From Bacteroidota bacterium (GTDB lineage Bacteria > Bacteroidota > Ignavibacteria > Kryptoniales > JAKASW01): 64,000 bases of DNA. The notes beneath the pieces were generated by a model that saw only the letters and a program-made list of their open reading frames with translations, had not been told where the DNA came from and ran no database searches. Below, piece after piece: positions 10,427 through 20,534 of this stretch; within the stretch, counting starts at the first letter, position 1, and each line of letters opens with the position of its first letter. Location: contig JAJYIT010000008.1 of the NCBI GenBank assembly GCA_021789975.1, positions 62,001-126,000 of the forward strand. Reading direction: 5' to 3'. Made by a program: the position numbers and the translations under genes.

Positions 10427-11257
10427 TCATTTCAAATGTTCCTTTAGCCACATAACTGCAAAACGCTTGACCTCCGGCATCTTGTTGATGAGATCTATCC
10501 CATGGTCAGAGAGGCCATTGAAAATCCTTACTCCCTTCGGTTCTTCCGTATGTTTAGCGGAGAGATCCAGGGCGTCCCTTGCGTGCGTGCCATCGCCTTC
10601 GGCCGCGACGTATAGTACCGAACGCATCACATGGACACCTGGTTTATGCTCCAGGAAATCAAGCGTGCCTCGGAGGGAGGGAGAAACCGCCACCGCAGCC
10701 TTTACTCGGTCGCCGTAGATTGCACTGGCTTCACATGCGATGTGAGCCCCGATGGAGGTGCCAATCACTCCGATGCGATCAGCATTCACATCATTTCTCT
10801 TCTCAAGCCATTCCAACGCACCGTCAAAATCGAACGGCGCTTGTTGAGGATCTGAAAGAAGCGACGTAACATCTCTTACGTTGTCCGATTTACCGTGACC
10901 TCGAATGTCGTACGCGAGGACTTTAAAACCGTCGGCAACCAGATCTTCCGGAAATTGTCCCCACTGTTCCTTGTCCCTGCGAAAGTGATGTACAAGGACC
11001 ACGCACGGCTGAGGGACATTCCGATTCGAATCATCGTAGAAAAAATTTCCCGCTATGCTGAAGTGATCTGGCGTTACAATTCTAACCGCTTCTTTTTTCG
11101 CACTCACATTTCTTGTCCAACCTGCAACTTTATTGGCCCAGGACGGGGTTGCACTCTGCCTAATATGGTGTCGTCCTCGCAGACTGGCAACCGACGAAAT
11201 ATGCGCCCGGATCTTTTCCCTGGTATCAGCAATGCAGAAACCATTGTTCATTGGCAA
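10427..11257 (-). CDS. Alpha/beta hydrolase (dienelactone-hydrolase-like); true start uncertain, possibly GTG at 11107
   Basis: PCVVLVHHFRRDKEQWG, VLAYDIRGHGKSD, IGVIGTSIGAHIACEASA (nucleophile elbow GTSIG), C-terminal SDHGIDL His. Confidence 0.85.
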   Translation of the reverse strand: MPMNNGFCIADTREKIRAHISSVASLRGRHHIRQSATPSWANKVAGWTRNVSAKKEAVRIVTPDHFSIAGNFFYDDSNRNVPQPCVVLVHHFRRDKEQWGQFPEDLVADGFKVLAYDIRGHGKSDNVRDVTSLLSDPQQAPFDFDGALEWLEKRNDVNADRIGVIGTSIGAHIACEASAIYGDRVKAAVAVSPSLRGTLDFLEHKPGVHVMRSVLYVAAEGDGTHARDALDLSAKHTEEPKGVRIFNGLSDHGIDLINKMPEVKRFAVMWLKEHLK

Positions 11258-11287
11258 GGCATCAGGTCCGGTTACTTCTTGCAGCTA

Positions 11288-12817
11288 TCATTTCAGGGCT
11301 GCGAACGATCCGATCTTTGCCTTGGTCAAGGTTTCGACTAAAGACTTGACGGCGGGTTCGCTCTTTGAAAGAAAAGTCATCGGATGAACACCTATCCAGA
11401 CGACGAACAAGACAACTGCCGAGAGCACTGCAATTTCACGTACGTTAAGATCTGTAATATGCTCGTTCTCGGGTTTATCCACCGTCTTAAAAAAGACTCG
11501 CTGGTACATCCAAAGCAGATAGACAGCGGCAAATATAACACCGCTCGTCGCGACAATCGCATAAGCTCCGCTTCCGAGGAATTCGCTTTTGAAAGCCCCG
11601 ACGAGTATCAGGAACTCACCGACAAAACCGTTCAAGCCCGGCAGTCCCACCGATCCGAGCATGGCGATCATAAAGAATGTTGCCAGGATAGGGGCAGGTC
11701 TTGCGAGTCCGCCGAAATCGCTTATCTGGCGTGTGTGCCGCTTGTCGTACAGTATTCCTACGAGAAGGAACAGAGCACCTGTAGTAAGACCATGATTGAC
11801 CATCTGGATGACGGATCCCTGGATGGATTCAACTGTGATCGCAAAAATGCCGAGAACAACAAACCCCAGATGGGCGACCGAAGAGTAAGCCACAAGTTTC
11901 TTAAGGTCTTTCTGAACCATTGAGACGAACGCGCCATAGATTATTCCAACGATCGCCAGGATCGCCATTAGCGGAAGAAACTTGAACGTCGCTTGCGGGA
12001 AAAGCGGCAATGAAAATCTCAATAAACCGTACGTCCCCATCTTCAGCAGTACACCCGCCAAAAGGACGCTTCCTGCCATTGGTGCTTCCGTGTGAGCATC
12101 GGGGAGCCATGTATGAAACGGAAAAATAGGGACCTTTATCGCAAAGCTCAGAGTAAACGCAAGAAACATCCAGGTTTGTATTGGAAGAGGAATATTCGGT
12201 CCAATCTGATACAGCTTGACCAAATTTGTTGTGAAATGACCACCTGGAAGTGTACCGGCATAGTAACCGAGCCAGATGATGGCAACGAGCATTAAGAGGC
12301 TGCCGAACATGGTGTAGATAATGAACTTGACTGCGGCATAAACTCTTCTTTCGTGTCCCCAAATACCGATTATGAAGTACATTGGAATTAGCATCGCTTC
12401 CCAAAAGATGTAGAAAAGGAAGAGATCGAGTGAAGAGAAGACACCCAGCATTCCTACTTCGAGCAACAGGACGAAGAAATTGAACGGCTTGATCTTCTTC
12501 GTAATTGATGACCACGATGCGACAAGCGCAATCAGGGTGAGGAAAGTAGTCAGGACAATCAGCAATAAAGAAATTCCGTCTATACCGAGATGGTACGCCG
12601 CATCCAGACTGTATATCCACGGCACATATTCGATAAACTGGAAACCGGATTTCGATGCGTCGAAACTCAGGTATACGTAAACTGAGAGAGCGAAAGCGAT
12701 GGCCGCAAAAAGAATCGAAACACCTTTAACCACTTTCTCGTTTCTAATAAACAGCAGTACAATCGCACCCACCAGAGGGGTGAAGATCAGATAAGACAAG
12801 ATGTGAGTCTCTAACAT
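11288..12817 (-). CDS. nuoM: NADH-quinone oxidoreductase subunit M
   Basis: FYIFWEAMLIPMYFIIGIWG, PIFPFHTWLPDAHTEAPMAGSVLLAGVLLKMGTYGLLRF, AYSSVAHLGFVVLGIF. Confidence 0.97.
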   Translation of the reverse strand: MLETHILSYLIFTPLVGAIVLLFIRNEKVVKGVSILFAAIAFALSVYVYLSFDASKSGFQFIEYVPWIYSLDAAYHLGIDGISLLLIVLTTFLTLIALVASWSSITKKIKPFNFFVLLLEVGMLGVFSSLDLFLFYIFWEAMLIPMYFIIGIWGHERRVYAAVKFIIYTMFGSLLMLVAIIWLGYYAGTLPGGHFTTNLVKLYQIGPNIPLPIQTWMFLAFTLSFAIKVPIFPFHTWLPDAHTEAPMAGSVLLAGVLLKMGTYGLLRFSLPLFPQATFKFLPLMAILAIVGIIYGAFVSMVQKDLKKLVAYSSVAHLGFVVLGIFAITVESIQGSVIQMVNHGLTTGALFLLVGILYDKRHTRQISDFGGLARPAPILATFFMIAMLGSVGLPGLNGFVGEFLILVGAFKSEFLGSGAYAIVATSGVIFAAVYLLWMYQRVFFKTVDKPENEHITDLNVREIAVLSAVVLFVVWIGVHPMTFLSKSEPAVKSLVETLTKAKIGSFAALK

Positions 12818-12832
12818 TCTTACTTTCTCGGT

Positions 12833-14800
12833 TTACTTTACTACTGAACTCATCGACAGGATCAGATACCCTATCATGACAATGATGCCGAAGACAAAAA
12901 CCAGAGCATAGTTCTGAACGACTCCAGTCTGAATTTTCCGCACTAATCTGCCGACGGACCTGATTGTCTTGCCCGCGCCGTTCACCGAACCATCGACCAC
13001 CACTTCATCCATACCCCGCCATAGATATCTGTCGCTGACATACATAAGCGGTTTCACGATCACTGCCTGATAAATTTCGTCTATGTAGTATTTGTTAAGC
13101 ATCACATCGTACAGATCGCCAGCTGCAGATTTGAGTTTCGCAGAGAGCCCCGGCTTTTTCAAATATGCGACGTAGGCGACGTAGATTCCGGCGGCACCCA
13201 GCAACACCGAAATAAACATAAGCAAATACTCTACCCCGGGCTCCTGGAAATAAATCGTTGACATCTTCGCCTGCGCATTCTGGAAGACCGGCTCAAGGAA
13301 GTGGTCGAAACTGTCTCCTCCACCCAGCACCGTGGGGATGCCCACAAGACCTCCGATCACTGCCAATATGCCGAGTACCCACTCAGGGATCAGCATTGTC
13401 TTTGGTGCTTCGTGAACGTGCACGTGATGGACATCGAAGCGAGGCTTACCCTCGAACGCAAGGATAAAAAGTCTGAATATATAGAATGCGGTGAGAAACG
13501 CAGTCACAACTCCGATAAGCCACAGAATAAACGAGCTCTCAAATGCCTTTCCGAGTATTTCATCCTTGCTGAAGAACCCGGAGAACGGCGGGATTCCTGA
13601 GATCGCCAGACATGCAAACAAATAAGTAAGATAGGTTCCCGGCATAAATTTCTTGAGACCGCCCATATTACGAAGATCCTGATTCTCATGTAAGGCGTGA
13701 ATGATCGCGCCCGCGCCGAGAAACAGGAGAGCTTTGAAGAAGGCATGCGTCATAAGGTGGAACACGCCTGCGCCGAAGGCTCCAACTCCCATAGCAAGAA
13801 ACATATAACCCAGCTGGCTGATAGTCGAGTAGGCGAGGACTTTTTTTATATCGTTCTGTACAAGGCCCATCGTTGCAGCATAAAATGCAGTGACCGCACC
13901 GACTATCGCGACTATCACCATTGCAGTTGGCGCCATGGCGTAGAGGATCGAGCTCCGGGCTATCATGTAGACTCCGGCGGTCACCATGGTCGCTGCGTGT
14001 ATAAGTGCAGAAACCGGAGTCGGACCCGCCATAGCGTCGGGAAGCCAGACATAGAGTGGTATCTGGGCGCTCTTGCCTGTTGCTCCGATGAAAAGAAGGA
14101 CGGCGATCCATGTAATGGTCGGGTCACCTGTCGTGAATCCAGATGAGGCGCTCTGGAAAATCGTATCAAAATTAAACGTGCCAAAATTTGAAAAGATCAG
14201 GAATAAACCCGTGAGGAAGGCAAAATCCCCGATCCTGTTTACGATAAATGCTTTCATGCCGGCATCGCCTGTCCACGTTATGCCGGTTCCCTCAAATTTC
14301 CTGTCGTACCAGAAACCGATGAGCAGATAAGAACAAAGGCCCACTCCCTCCCATCCGAGAAACATCAGCAAATAATTGTCCGCAAGAATCAAATTCAGCA
14401 TTGCAAAGACGAAGAGGTTGAGATAAGTGAAGAACCGGAACACGCCTCTATCGCCATGCATGTAGCCTATTGAGTAAACATGGATCAGGAAGCTGACCCC
14501 CGTCACAACAAGGAGCATAACAATGGAAAGGGGGTCGATGAGATATGAGACACTTACGGACAAACCACCTGCCGCTATCCACCTGTAAACATCTACTATG
14601 TGACTCCGCGAATCTGCCGGTTCGCCGAGCATGTTGACGAAAATTATGACCGCAAAAAGGAAAGCCAGGCCGATCGTCGCACTGCCGATTATACCGACAA
14701 TTCTTTCACCAAACTTCTTCTGAATGCGGCTTCCGAATAACCCGTTTATTATAACTCCCAATACGGGGAGAGCAACCACATAGACGATCAGACTCTGCAT
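12833..14800 (-). CDS. nuoL: NADH-quinone oxidoreductase subunit L
   Basis: 655 aa; LMFLGWEGVGLCSYLLIGFWY, GKSAQIPLYVWLPDAMAGPTPVSALIHAATMVTAGVYMI, AYSTISQLGYMFLAMG. Confidence 0.97.
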   Translation of the reverse strand: MQSLIVYVVALPVLGVIINGLFGSRIQKKFGERIVGIIGSATIGLAFLFAVIIFVNMLGEPADSRSHIVDVYRWIAAGGLSVSVSYLIDPLSIVMLLVVTGVSFLIHVYSIGYMHGDRGVFRFFTYLNLFVFAMLNLILADNYLLMFLGWEGVGLCSYLLIGFWYDRKFEGTGITWTGDAGMKAFIVNRIGDFAFLTGLFLIFSNFGTFNFDTIFQSASSGFTTGDPTITWIAVLLFIGATGKSAQIPLYVWLPDAMAGPTPVSALIHAATMVTAGVYMIARSSILYAMAPTAMVIVAIVGAVTAFYAATMGLVQNDIKKVLAYSTISQLGYMFLAMGVGAFGAGVFHLMTHAFFKALLFLGAGAIIHALHENQDLRNMGGLKKFMPGTYLTYLFACLAISGIPPFSGFFSKDEILGKAFESSFILWLIGVVTAFLTAFYIFRLFILAFEGKPRFDVHHVHVHEAPKTMLIPEWVLGILAVIGGLVGIPTVLGGGDSFDHFLEPVFQNAQAKMSTIYFQEPGVEYLLMFISVLLGAAGIYVAYVAYLKKPGLSAKLKSAAGDLYDVMLNKYYIDEIYQAVIVKPLMYVSDRYLWRGMDEVVVDGSVNGAGKTIRSVGRLVRKIQTGVVQNYALVFVFGIIVMIGYLILSMSSVVK

Positions 14801-14843
14801 GTCTTATCCTTTGAGAGATACACTTGCGTCCTGCTGGTAGAGG

Positions 14844-15146
14844 TTACCATTTCAGGACGTTGACTTCATCTATATTTACAGTGAGCTTGTTTCTGAATAT
14901 TGCAATTATGATGGCCAGCCCCACCGCGGACTCAGCCGCCGCGACGGCAATAACGAAAAAGACCAATACCTGCCCTGCTGGATTCCCCGAATACGCTGAG
15001 AATGCCACAAGCGAAAGGTTTACCGAGTTGAGCATCAATTCAACTGACATGAAGATAACTATGGCATTCCTCAGCGTGAGAACCCCCACTACCCCGACAG
15101 TGAAAAGCACAGCGCTCAGCCCTATGTAGTAACTCAGTGGAATCAT
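14844..15146 (-). CDS. nuoK: NADH-quinone oxidoreductase subunit K
   Basis: 100 aa; [18 protein letters not shown]...[24 protein letters not shown]. Confidence 0.97.
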   Translation of the reverse strand: MIPLSYYIGLSAVLFTVGVVGVLTLRNAIVIFMSVELMLNSVNLSLVAFSAYSGNPAGQVLVFFVIAVAAAESAVGLAIIIAIFRNKLTVNIDEVNVLKW

Positions 15147-15154
15147 CCTACGAC

Positions 15155-15679
15155 CTATTCTCCTGCCGATTCTTCAGTTATTTTCTTTTTCGCAAGGAAG
15201 ACGGCACCCACAATCGCGGTGAGCAACAAGAGTGAGGTAATCTCGAAGGGAAACAGATACCCCGTGTACAGGGTCTTCCCTATCGCTTCCACCGTCCCGA
15301 TCGACTCCGAGCTCGGTGACATGCCAACATTCGTTGTGAAGTTCATTACAGTGTAGAGCACTTCAACCAGGAAAGCGATCCCCACGAGAAGCGCAATTGT
15401 CCTGCCGGAGTTAAGCTTCCATGTCTGAAGTTTGTCCTCACCCAAGTTGAGAAGCATTATCACAAACAGGAACAGTACCATGATAGCCCCGGCATAGACG
15501 GTAATCTGGATGATCGCTATGAACTGTGCCCGAAGGAAGAGATAGAGCACCGCTATGATGAAAAAGTTGAGAACCAGATAGAGAGCACTAGTAACTGGGT
15601 TCCGGCGAGTGATCATTAGGATTGCGGCAGCAATGGAGGCCGCTGCAAGTACCAGGAAAGCAATTAGTTCAAGATTCAA
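15155..15679 (-). CDS. nuoJ: NADH-quinone oxidoreductase subunit J (track ORF extends to 15868; TTG start at 15679 proposed)
   Basis: [58 protein letters not shown] Shine-Dalgarno 7 nt before TTG gives 174 aa, normal NuoJ length. Confidence 0.9.
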   Translation of the reverse strand: MNLELIAFLVLAAASIAAAILMITRRNPVTSALYLVLNFFIIAVLYLFLRAQFIAIIQITVYAGAIMVLFLFVIMLLNLGEDKLQTWKLNSGRTIALLVGIAFLVEVLYTVMNFTTNVGMSPSSESIGTVEAIGKTLYTGYLFPFEITSLLLLTAIVGAVFLAKKKITEESAGE

Positions 15680-16142
15680 CCGTATACCTTCAATGTATTC
15701 TAAGATCGAAAAAAATATATAACGCAGGGGGAAAACAATCAACGTTAGGCTGTGTCTCAGTTTGAATTGCGTTTCGATACAAATACCAAACGCAAGGTTT
15801 GCCAACTGCGCAAGGACATTATTTCGCAAAATTGAGATTCCCCGGCGGTCCTTCGGAACTTCAAGCAATCAAGAAGATCGCGCGCGTTTCAAGCCAGGAC
15901 ACTACCGAACGTTCGAACAGAATCAGATAGTCTCCATCTTGTCGAAATCCGTTATTCCGTCCAGGTCCCTGCTTTCGCTAAGGTGCTTGCCTGTCGGTAT
16001 GCGGGCTGCATGCTTCCTTTTGTATTTCATACCACGGCGCGCTAAATTTTGCTCGAACAATACCTTGCATTCATGATTCACGAGAATTTGCAACATCCAA
16101 AAGATTGCAAGACTCGTTTTCCAATTAATGAAGGAGCACATC

Positions 16143-17339
16143 ATGAAAGTCCTCATTGCAGATAAGCTCTCAGAGACTACCGTCTCAGCACTCAAAGCTC
16201 TAGGGGGGGAGGTGGCAGTCAACCCGGACCTAAATGCCGATGATTTACCCGCGGCGATAGGTGACTCCGATATCCTTGTCGTCCGATCCACCAAAGTTTC
16301 GTCAAAGACAATAGAAGCCGCAAAAAACCTCTCATTGATTATTAGAGCAGGCGCGGGCGTGAATACGATCGACATATCTTCGGCCAACACACGAGGAATA
16401 TATGTTTCAAACTGCCCCGGTAAAAACACAGACGCCGTCGCCGAACTTGCAATCGGCCTCATGATTGCGGCAGACCGCAGGATAGCAAATGCTACAGCCG
16501 ACCTGCGGGAATCAAGATGGAAGAAAAAGGAATACGGCAAGGCACGCGGGCTCAAAGGTCGCACCTTGGGGATAATCGGATTCGGAGCGATCGGCAAGTC
16601 TGTTGCGAAGCACGCTCAAAGCCTCGACATGAACGTCGCGGTCTGGTCCAGGAGCCTTACTTCCGCCACGGCGGAAGAGTATGGAGTCGCTCACATCCCC
16701 AACCTTGCGATCCTCGCGGGCCAATCGGACGTTGTCAGCATACATTTGGCTTACAACAAGGAAACCCACCACCTGATAAACAAATCGTTCCTTGAAGCGA
16801 TGAAGGATGGGGCCATTTTTGTAAATACTTCCAGGGGTGAGGTTGTCGATACAGCCGCACTGAAGGAAGCAATACGAACAAAGCAGCTGAGGGTTGGCAC
16901 GGACGTATTCGAAAACGAGCCTGCAGGCGGAGAAGATACCTTTGCCGATACGGAGCTGGCAGGTATGATCACCGCCACGCCTCACATCGGGGCTTCGACA
17001 GACCAGGCATCCGAAGCCATTGCAGATGAAGTCGTGAGGATAGTGCGCTCCTTCGCCGAAACCGGTGTTCCTCTCCACACGGTAAACATAAGGGCACGCT
17101 CGTCTGCCACTCAGTCGCTTGTTGTCCGGCACTACAACCGGGTCGGTGTCCTCGCCGGAGTCCTGGATAAACTTCGGAACAGCGGCATAAACGTGGAGGA
17201 GATGACAAACATCATCTTCGAAACGTCAAAAGCGGCGTGCTGCACTCTCCTGCTCGACGCCGCACCGTCGAAACAAATACTTGATCAGATGTCTCATGAC
17301 GGCAATATCATCGAGGTAGCCCTGAAGCCGCTGGCATAG
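16143..17339 (+). CDS. serA: D-3-phosphoglycerate dehydrogenase family protein with C-terminal ACT-like region
   Basis: LIIRAGAGVNTIDI, GRTLGIIGFGAIGKSVAKHAQ, FVNTSRGEVVDTAAL, TPHIGASTDQASEAIADEVV; AAGGAG upstream of ATG 16143. Confidence 0.9.
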   Translation: MKVLIADKLSETTVSALKALGGEVAVNPDLNADDLPAAIGDSDILVVRSTKVSSKTIEAAKNLSLIIRAGAGVNTIDISSANTRGIYVSNCPGKNTDAVAELAIGLMIAADRRIANATADLRESRWKKKEYGKARGLKGRTLGIIGFGAIGKSVAKHAQSLDMNVAVWSRSLTSATAEEYGVAHIPNLAILAGQSDVVSIHLAYNKETHHLINKSFLEAMKDGAIFVNTSRGEVVDTAALKEAIRTKQLRVGTDVFENEPAGGEDTFADTELAGMITATPHIGASTDQASEAIADEVVRIVRSFAETGVPLHTVNIRARSSATQSLVVRHYNRVGVLAGVLDKLRNSGINVEEMTNIIFETSKAACCTLLLDAAPSKQILDQMSHDGNIIEVALKPLA

Positions 17340-17770
17340 AAACACTCCGAGGATCGCGTTGAAGAAGGAGATCTTCAAGTTGAACTTTCGCAAGTTGACC
17401 ACCTCATTTGATCATCATCCGCCAATTAGATGGAGCCACTTCCATTGGAATGACAGAGTCATCATCTCCATCATCTTATTAATCTGACTGAGTCCGTATT
17501 TCGTCGGAACCGGTTCTGGATCTGCCGCCGGGACACTCCCGTGCACGCTGTCCGTGCCGTGTTTGGGACAAATGTCGACCGATATGCTGTGGGCTGTTGT
17601 GCGAGGTTTTCCATTGAGCAGCAAGGCAAGTCTCGTGTCACTTCCCGACATGGTGGATCGGATACCCAACGAATAAGCGAGATCGATTAAAGATGTGTCA
17701 AATCATGAAACAGGCGTGACGCAGTACATACAACACATCCCAACATCCTGAACCAGGATAGGATATGGTT

Positions 17771-19192
17771 TCAGATTCTTTCCATCACCAGCACGTTCTC
17801 GATATGGTATGTCTGCGGAAACATGTCCACAGGCTGCGAGCTGACAGCACGATAACCGTGTGAGACTATTTCTTTCACATCTCTAGCCTGCGTGATCGGG
17901 TTGCAACTGACGTAGATTATCCGGTCGGCACCGAGCAAATGCAGGGCGGAAGCAATCTTCGGGTGGAGCCCGCTGCGCGGCGGATCGAGCAACACCAGAT
18001 CCGGCAACGGAATCCCGCGCTGGCTGAAGTTGGATTTGACATCCGGACCTTTGAAAAGCTCCAACAGATCAGATCGGACAAACTCTATATTTGTTACGTC
18101 ATTGAGTCTGGCGTTTGCGTTTGCATCTTCCACTGAAGACGCGACAACTTCGAACCCGTATAGTTGGTCGGCCTGTCGTGACATATATATCGCGAGGCTC
18201 CCTGTTCCACTATACATGTCGTAAATGACTTTGTGCTTTCCTCGGACACCGTTGAGCGCTGCAGCATACAATTTTTCAGCCTGCCTTGTATTTGTCTGAA
18301 AGAAGGAAAGAGGTGAAATCCTGAAGGAATAACCTCCGAGCTTTTCGGTGATAAAACCGCGGCCGAAGTGGATTTTCCAGATGTCTCCGTTTGCAATCTG
18401 CGCGCGCTCCCTGTTTATGATCGATGCGAACGTCGATACGAACGGGAGATCCTCATGAAGTTTTTCTGCCAACTTTTCGACTGAATCATCCTCGCTAAGA
18501 ATCACCAAGCTGACCATCAGCTCATCCGAGCTGAACGATCTGCGGATCGTCAGAAAACGGAGGAGCCCTGCGTGAGCCTTTGAATCGTAGATCGTCAAAC
18601 CGATTTCTTTCCTCAATAAGGAATCGGGTGATATCGCCTTCCTGAACCAATCGACCACAGCATTCGTTTTCTCGTCGGCAAGGTAGCAACGGTCTATATC
18701 GATCGTCTTGTCGAACCTTGCAGGTGCATGGAAACCGAGTGCCACTTTGACCGGATCCCCTTCGTGGATTCTGAACGGATTTTCCGAAAATGTCATCTCG
18801 ATCTTGTTGCGGTAGGCATAAGTGGCGTCTGCGATTACGGTTTCTGCCACGTTGACCTTGATTCCAGCAGTGCGCTCTAGCGCGTCGACGACATGCTGGC
18901 GCTTAAACCTGGTTTGCTCCAGGTAGTCGAAGTGCTGCCAGCGGCATCCCCCGCAAATCCCGAAATACCTGCACGGCGCCGTGACACGCGAGGGTGATGG
19001 CCGGACCACCTCTGTCACCTTCGCCTCGGCGAAATCTCGTTTTGCTTTTAAAATCCTGGCATTGACGAGATCACCCGGAACTCCGCCCGAGACGAACACG
19101 ACATAACCGTCCACCCGTGCGATCCCTTTCCCCTCGAACGCAGCGGAGTCAATTTTCAGCGCAACAATTTCATCTCTATTAAATGGAGGCAT
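17771..19192 (-). CDS. 23S rRNA (uracil-5)-methyltransferase, RlmD/RumA (TrmA) family
   Basis: N-terminal TRAM domain, CRYFGICGGCRWQHFDYLEQ FeS cluster motif, YDMYSGTGSLAIYMS, LLDPPRSGLHPK, YVSCNPITQARD. Confidence 0.93.
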   Translation of the reverse strand: MPPFNRDEIVALKIDSAAFEGKGIARVDGYVVFVSGGVPGDLVNARILKAKRDFAEAKVTEVVRPSPSRVTAPCRYFGICGGCRWQHFDYLEQTRFKRQHVVDALERTAGIKVNVAETVIADATYAYRNKIEMTFSENPFRIHEGDPVKVALGFHAPARFDKTIDIDRCYLADEKTNAVVDWFRKAISPDSLLRKEIGLTIYDSKAHAGLLRFLTIRRSFSSDELMVSLVILSEDDSVEKLAEKLHEDLPFVSTFASIINRERAQIANGDIWKIHFGRGFITEKLGGYSFRISPLSFFQTNTRQAEKLYAAALNGVRGKHKVIYDMYSGTGSLAIYMSRQADQLYGFEVVASSVEDANANARLNDVTNIEFVRSDLLELFKGPDVKSNFSQRGIPLPDLVLLDPPRSGLHPKIASALHLLGADRIIYVSCNPITQARDVKEIVSHGYRAVSSQPVDMFPQTYHIENVLVMERI

Positions 19193-19199
19193 CTTCTAA

Positions 19200-20534
19200 T
19201 TACACAATCACCAGCCCAAATATGTCCATGACGTTTGTATCTGTCGGCCCGGTTTCGATCAGCCCTCCGTATTTTCGAAAGAACGAATTGGAATCATACT
19301 CCGACAGATACTTTAGAATTTCATCTTCGGCGACACGGATTTTCGATACCATTTCCAAAGAGGCAAACGCACCGGCTGCGTCGCTGTTTCCATCCTTTCC
19401 GTCAGTGCCGATGGAAAAGACCGTGGCTCTATCCAGAACCTTCCCTTTCTGCGCAAGCTCTACAAATTTGCGAAGTACGGTCAGGACCAGGTGCTGATTT
19501 CGCCCGCCTATTCCGCCGCCGCTCACTTTCAAGACGGTCTCACCTCCAAAGAGAACGAGCGCAGGCGGAGACACGATCGAACTATTCAATTGTATCTCGA
19601 CTGCCATGGACGCCAGGAATTCTGCCGCCTCAGCGACTTCTCCGGTGTAACGCGAGTTGAGAACGATCGTGTTCAGGTGTCTATCATTACCTACACATTC
19701 CGCCGCCTTCAGCGCATCACGATTAGAAGCTATCACATGGACAATGTTGTTTTTCAACTCCACTCTTTCATAAACTTTTGCAGAGCGTTCCAGTGTTTTG
19801 ACGACAGACGCCGGAATTTTTCCAGTAAACCGATTCTTTTCAAGGAACTCAAGAGCGTCATAAGGCGTGGAGTAATCGGACACTGTCGGTCCGCTGGCAA
19901 TGGAGGTCGGATCATCTCCGACGACATCGGAGATGATCAGCGACAACTTCTGATTCCCAGGTGAGACCGCCGCCAGCTTCCCTCCACCTAATTTGGAAAG
20001 ATGTCTCCTCAAAAGATTTATGTTTGTAATCGACACGGCATTTCTTAAGAGAAGGTCGAAAACCGAACGTGCATCTTCCAGAGTTATACCATCAGAAGGC
20101 ACAAAGATGGACGCGCTGCCGCCACCGGAGATCAAAAATAGAAGTAAATCCTCCGACCCGCTCGATCTGACGAACTCATATATTTCTTCGCCGGCAGATA
20201 CGCTGCTCTGGTCAGGAAGCGGATGTCCTGTCTTCAAGAATCGGAAATTTGGAACGCTCATGTGACTCTCGACGGGAGTCGCAATAATTCCGGTTACTCT
20301 TCCATCTAATTGTCCTGCCACTTCCGCTGCCATGGCCTCGGCAGCCTTCCCGATCGCGATGCATCTCACATTTCTTGCAGAGGGAAAGAAAATGTTTGCA
20401 CCGAATGCTGAGAGCCTGTCACCGGTTAAGGAGAATTTTTTCTTAAACAACGACGACGGTCTTATCGAGTCCACCGATGCGGCAACGACCCGACGGATCA
20501 TTTCCGGCGGGGAAATTGGTTCGAAGCCGATCAC
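19200..20534 (-). CDS. Glycerate 2-kinase (DUF4147/MOFRL family)
   Basis: AIGKAAEAMAAEVAG, HPLPDQSSVSAGEEI, LFLISGGGSASIFVP, VSGGGIGGRNQHLVL, SIGTDGKDGNSDAAGAFA. Confidence 0.93.
   Translation of the reverse strand: MIGFEPISPPEMIRRVVAASVDSIRPSSLFKKKFSLTGDRLSAFGANIFFPSARNVRCIAIGKAAEAMAAEVAGQLDGRVTGIIATPVESHMSVPNFRFLKTGHPLPDQSSVSAGEEIYEFVRSSGSEDLLLFLISGGGSASIFVPSDGITLEDARSVFDLLLRNAVSITNINLLRRHLSKLGGGKLAAVSPGNQKLSLIISDVVGDDPTSIASGPTVSDYSTPYDALEFLEKNRFTGKIPASVVKTLERSAKVYERVELKNNIVHVIASNRDALKAAECVGNDRHLNTIVLNSRYTGEVAEAAEFLASMAVEIQLNSSIVSPPALVLFGGETVLKVSGGGIGGRNQHLVLTVLRKFVELAQKGKVLDRATVFSIGTDGKDGNSDAAGAFASLEMVSKIRVAEDEILKYLSEYDSNSFFRKYGGLIETGPTDTNVMDIFGLVIV

Noticed and set aside
11384-11923. 179-aa plus ORF antisense to nuoM
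   Set aside because: Shadow ORF, hydrophilic complement of TM helices; no domain.
15680-15868. N-terminal extension of nuoJ in the track ORF
   Set aside because: NuoJ homology starts at about 15679, where a Shine-Dalgarno plus TTG exists; the extension is low-quality sequence upstream.
15923-16597. 224-aa minus ORF overlapping serA 5' half
   Set aside because: N-terminal ~170 aa are antisense to serA; only the last 52 codons lie in intergenic DNA and were considered separately as a small ORF.
17741-17762. Perfect short hairpin ATCCTG-AAC-CAGGAT after rlmD as a terminator
   Set aside because: Short stem with tri-nucleotide loop and no T-tract on the minus strand; not strong enough to call.
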